Assembly (NCBI GenBank): GCA_016926135.1
Contig: JAFGPH010000470.1
Span: 1 to 24,507, forward strand
Origin: Deltaproteobacteria bacterium
GTDB lineage: Bacteria > Desulfobacterota > DSM-4660 > Desulfatiglandales > HGW-15
Length of the DNA: 24,507 bases
Reading direction: 5' to 3'
Of the stretch, positions 23,473-24,507 are shown in pieces (within the stretch, counting starts at the first letter, position 1; each line of letters begins with the position of its first letter). The position numbers were made by a program, and so were the translations under genes. Under the pieces are notes generated by a model. That model was not told the DNA's origin and did no database searches. It saw only the letters and a program-made list of their open reading frames with translations.

Positions 23473-24507
23473 ATGTTGAGGTCGAATGCAGAAGACTTGA
23501 TCCGCAAGACCATGGCGCGGTTCGTAGATAGCGAGCTAATCCCCAGGGCCCAGGAGATCGACGAAAAAGGGGAGTTTCCCAGGGAGATCTTCATGGAAAT
23601 GGCCAAGATGGGGGTCTTCGGGATCCGGTACCCTAAAAACAGGGGAGGTTCGGGCGGCAACACAACGCTCTATTGCATCATCTGTGAGGAACTGGCCCGG
23701 GGCCTCATGAGTGCTGCAGCCATCACCGCCATGCAGTGCCTCATGGGGACGAACTTCCTGTTCCACTTCGGAACGGAGGAAATGCACAAGAAGTACTTCC
23801 TGCCCTCCATGAGGGGAGAGAAGATCGCCTGCTTCAATCTGACTGAACCGGAGGCAGGAAGCGATCTCGGGAATGTGAGTACCCTTGCTACGCGCACGGA
23901 TGACGGCTTTGTCGTCAACGGCCTCAAGACCTGGGTCACGAATGGACCCGTGGCGGATTTGTTCACGGTCCTATGCCAGACAGACCCCGCAAAGAAGCTA
24001 AAGGGCCTCAACTTCTTCTTTATCCCCAGAGAGACCCCCGGTCTCTCTGTGAGCAAACCGTTCAACCTTCTGGGCACCAGGACCACCCCGATCAGCGAAC
24101 TGGCCTTCTCCAATGTCCATATTCCTTTCGAGCACAGGCTGGGCGGAGAGGGGCAAGGCACGGACAATCTCCTCTCCATCCTCTCCGAGATCCGGACCAT
24201 GACGGCCGCTCTCGGGATCGGGCTGGTGAGGGCGGCCCTCCATGACTGCATCCAGTACGCCCATGAGAGGGTGGCCTTCGGCAGGACCATCAGCCATTAC
24301 CAGCTCATCCAGGCCAAGGTCGCAGAGATGGCCGTGGATCTGGAGGCATCGAGGCTTCTCACGTACAAGGCCACCCACATGATCGACGACAGGATCCCGT
24401 GCCTGCCCGAGGCGAGCATGGCCAAGTACTTTGCCACCGAAGCCGCCTGCAAGGCAGGGGACTACGCGACCCGGATCTTCGGGGCCTACGGGTATGCCAT
24501 GGAATAC
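23473..24507 (+). CDS. Acyl-CoA dehydrogenase (partial, 3' end beyond window)
   Basis: The first 345 residues of an acyl-CoA dehydrogenase; the frame is open to the last base of the window. The N-terminal helical domain is followed by FNLTEPEAGSDLG, the flavin and substrate motif, and by GLKTWVTNG. The C-terminal domain contains RVAFGRTISHYQLIQAKVAEM and ends in GAYGYAMEY, close to the family GGxGY motif. The catalytic glutamate would lie beyond the window, so the chain-length class cannot be assigned. It oxidises an acyl-CoA to the enoyl-CoA and passes electrons to the ETF encoded upstream. ATG 23473 has GGAGG five bases upstream. The substrate should be the acid activated by the CoA-transferase. 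Confidence 0.95.
   Translation, partial: MLRSNAEDLIRKTMARFVDSELIPRAQEIDEKGEFPREIFMEMAKMGVFGIRYPKNRGGSGGNTTLYCIICEELARGLMSAAAITAMQCLMGTNFLFHFGTEEMHKKYFLPSMRGEKIACFNLTEPEAGSDLGNVSTLATRTDDGFVVNGLKTWVTNGPVADLFTVLCQTDPAKKLKGLNFFFIPRETPGLSVSKPFNLLGTRTTPISELAFSNVHIPFEHRLGGEGQGTDNLLSILSEIRTMTAALGIGLVRAALHDCIQYAHERVAFGRTISHYQLIQAKVAEMAVDLEASRLLTYKATHMIDDRIPCLPEASMAKYFATEAACKAGDYATRIFGAYGYAMEY

Noticed and set aside
1..24507. tRNA, rRNA or known riboswitch
   Set aside because: Reading both strands showed no cloverleaf with a TPsiC-like arm, no rRNA segments and no riboswitch core that I could recognise; a covariance search would be decisive.

Overview
The window looks like a stretch of chromosome from a GC-rich anaerobic bacterium, most likely a member of the Desulfobacterota (the former Deltaproteobacteria). 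The evidence is the gene mix: a soluble molybdopterin oxidoreductase with a ferredoxin-like partner, a DUF362 iron-sulfur protein, an EtfA fused to a two-cluster ferredoxin, a type III CoA-transferase with an acyl-CoA dehydrogenase, and several radical SAM enzymes. This placement is an inference from gene content. No rRNA, tRNA or CRISPR array was seen.

Layout. 1-404 is gene-free and holds a dispersed repeat and a large imperfect hairpin. 405-1867 (minus) is a nitroreductase-patatin pair behind a near-consensus promoter. 2128-3135 is a KamA-family radical SAM aminomutase. A nested palindromic repeat (3250-3324) precedes a beta-CASP metallo-beta-lactamase RNase (3378-5006). A membrane-anchored HExxH protein and an HU protein follow on the minus strand (5018-6269), then a YqaA/DedA-like membrane protein (6509-7111). 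7112-7598 is a long spacer with a hairpin and a possible gene relic.

7599-14431 is the metabolic island: a GNAT-like/DUF362 fusion, a broken FCD (GntR-type) regulator relic, a two-subunit molybdenum/tungsten oxidoreductase, and, convergent with it, a divergent adenine-deaminase-like amidohydrolase. The deaminase lies downstream of a radical SAM protein and a small TIGR04076-like protein on the minus strand. A C-terminal scrap of a uroporphyrinogen-decarboxylase-like gene sits just upstream of these. 16308-19534 is more ordinary: an endonuclease-III-type glycosylase, an MFS transporter and MltG.

19783-24507 is a catabolic operon. A strong promoter with a 15-bp palindrome over its -10 box drives a CaiB/BaiF CoA-transferase, EtfB, ferredoxin-EtfA and an acyl-CoA dehydrogenase that runs off the window. 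Together these would activate an acid to its CoA ester, oxidise it, and pass the electrons through ETF, possibly to or from ferredoxin. The second copy of the left-edge repeat lies just upstream of this promoter.

The best candidates for undescribed biology are the DUF362 fusion with its NuoB-like Cys motif, the cytoplasmic Mo/W enzyme whose electron-transfer subunit lacks one cluster ligand, the palindrome-controlled acyl-CoA operon, and the structured repeat family shared by the two ends.
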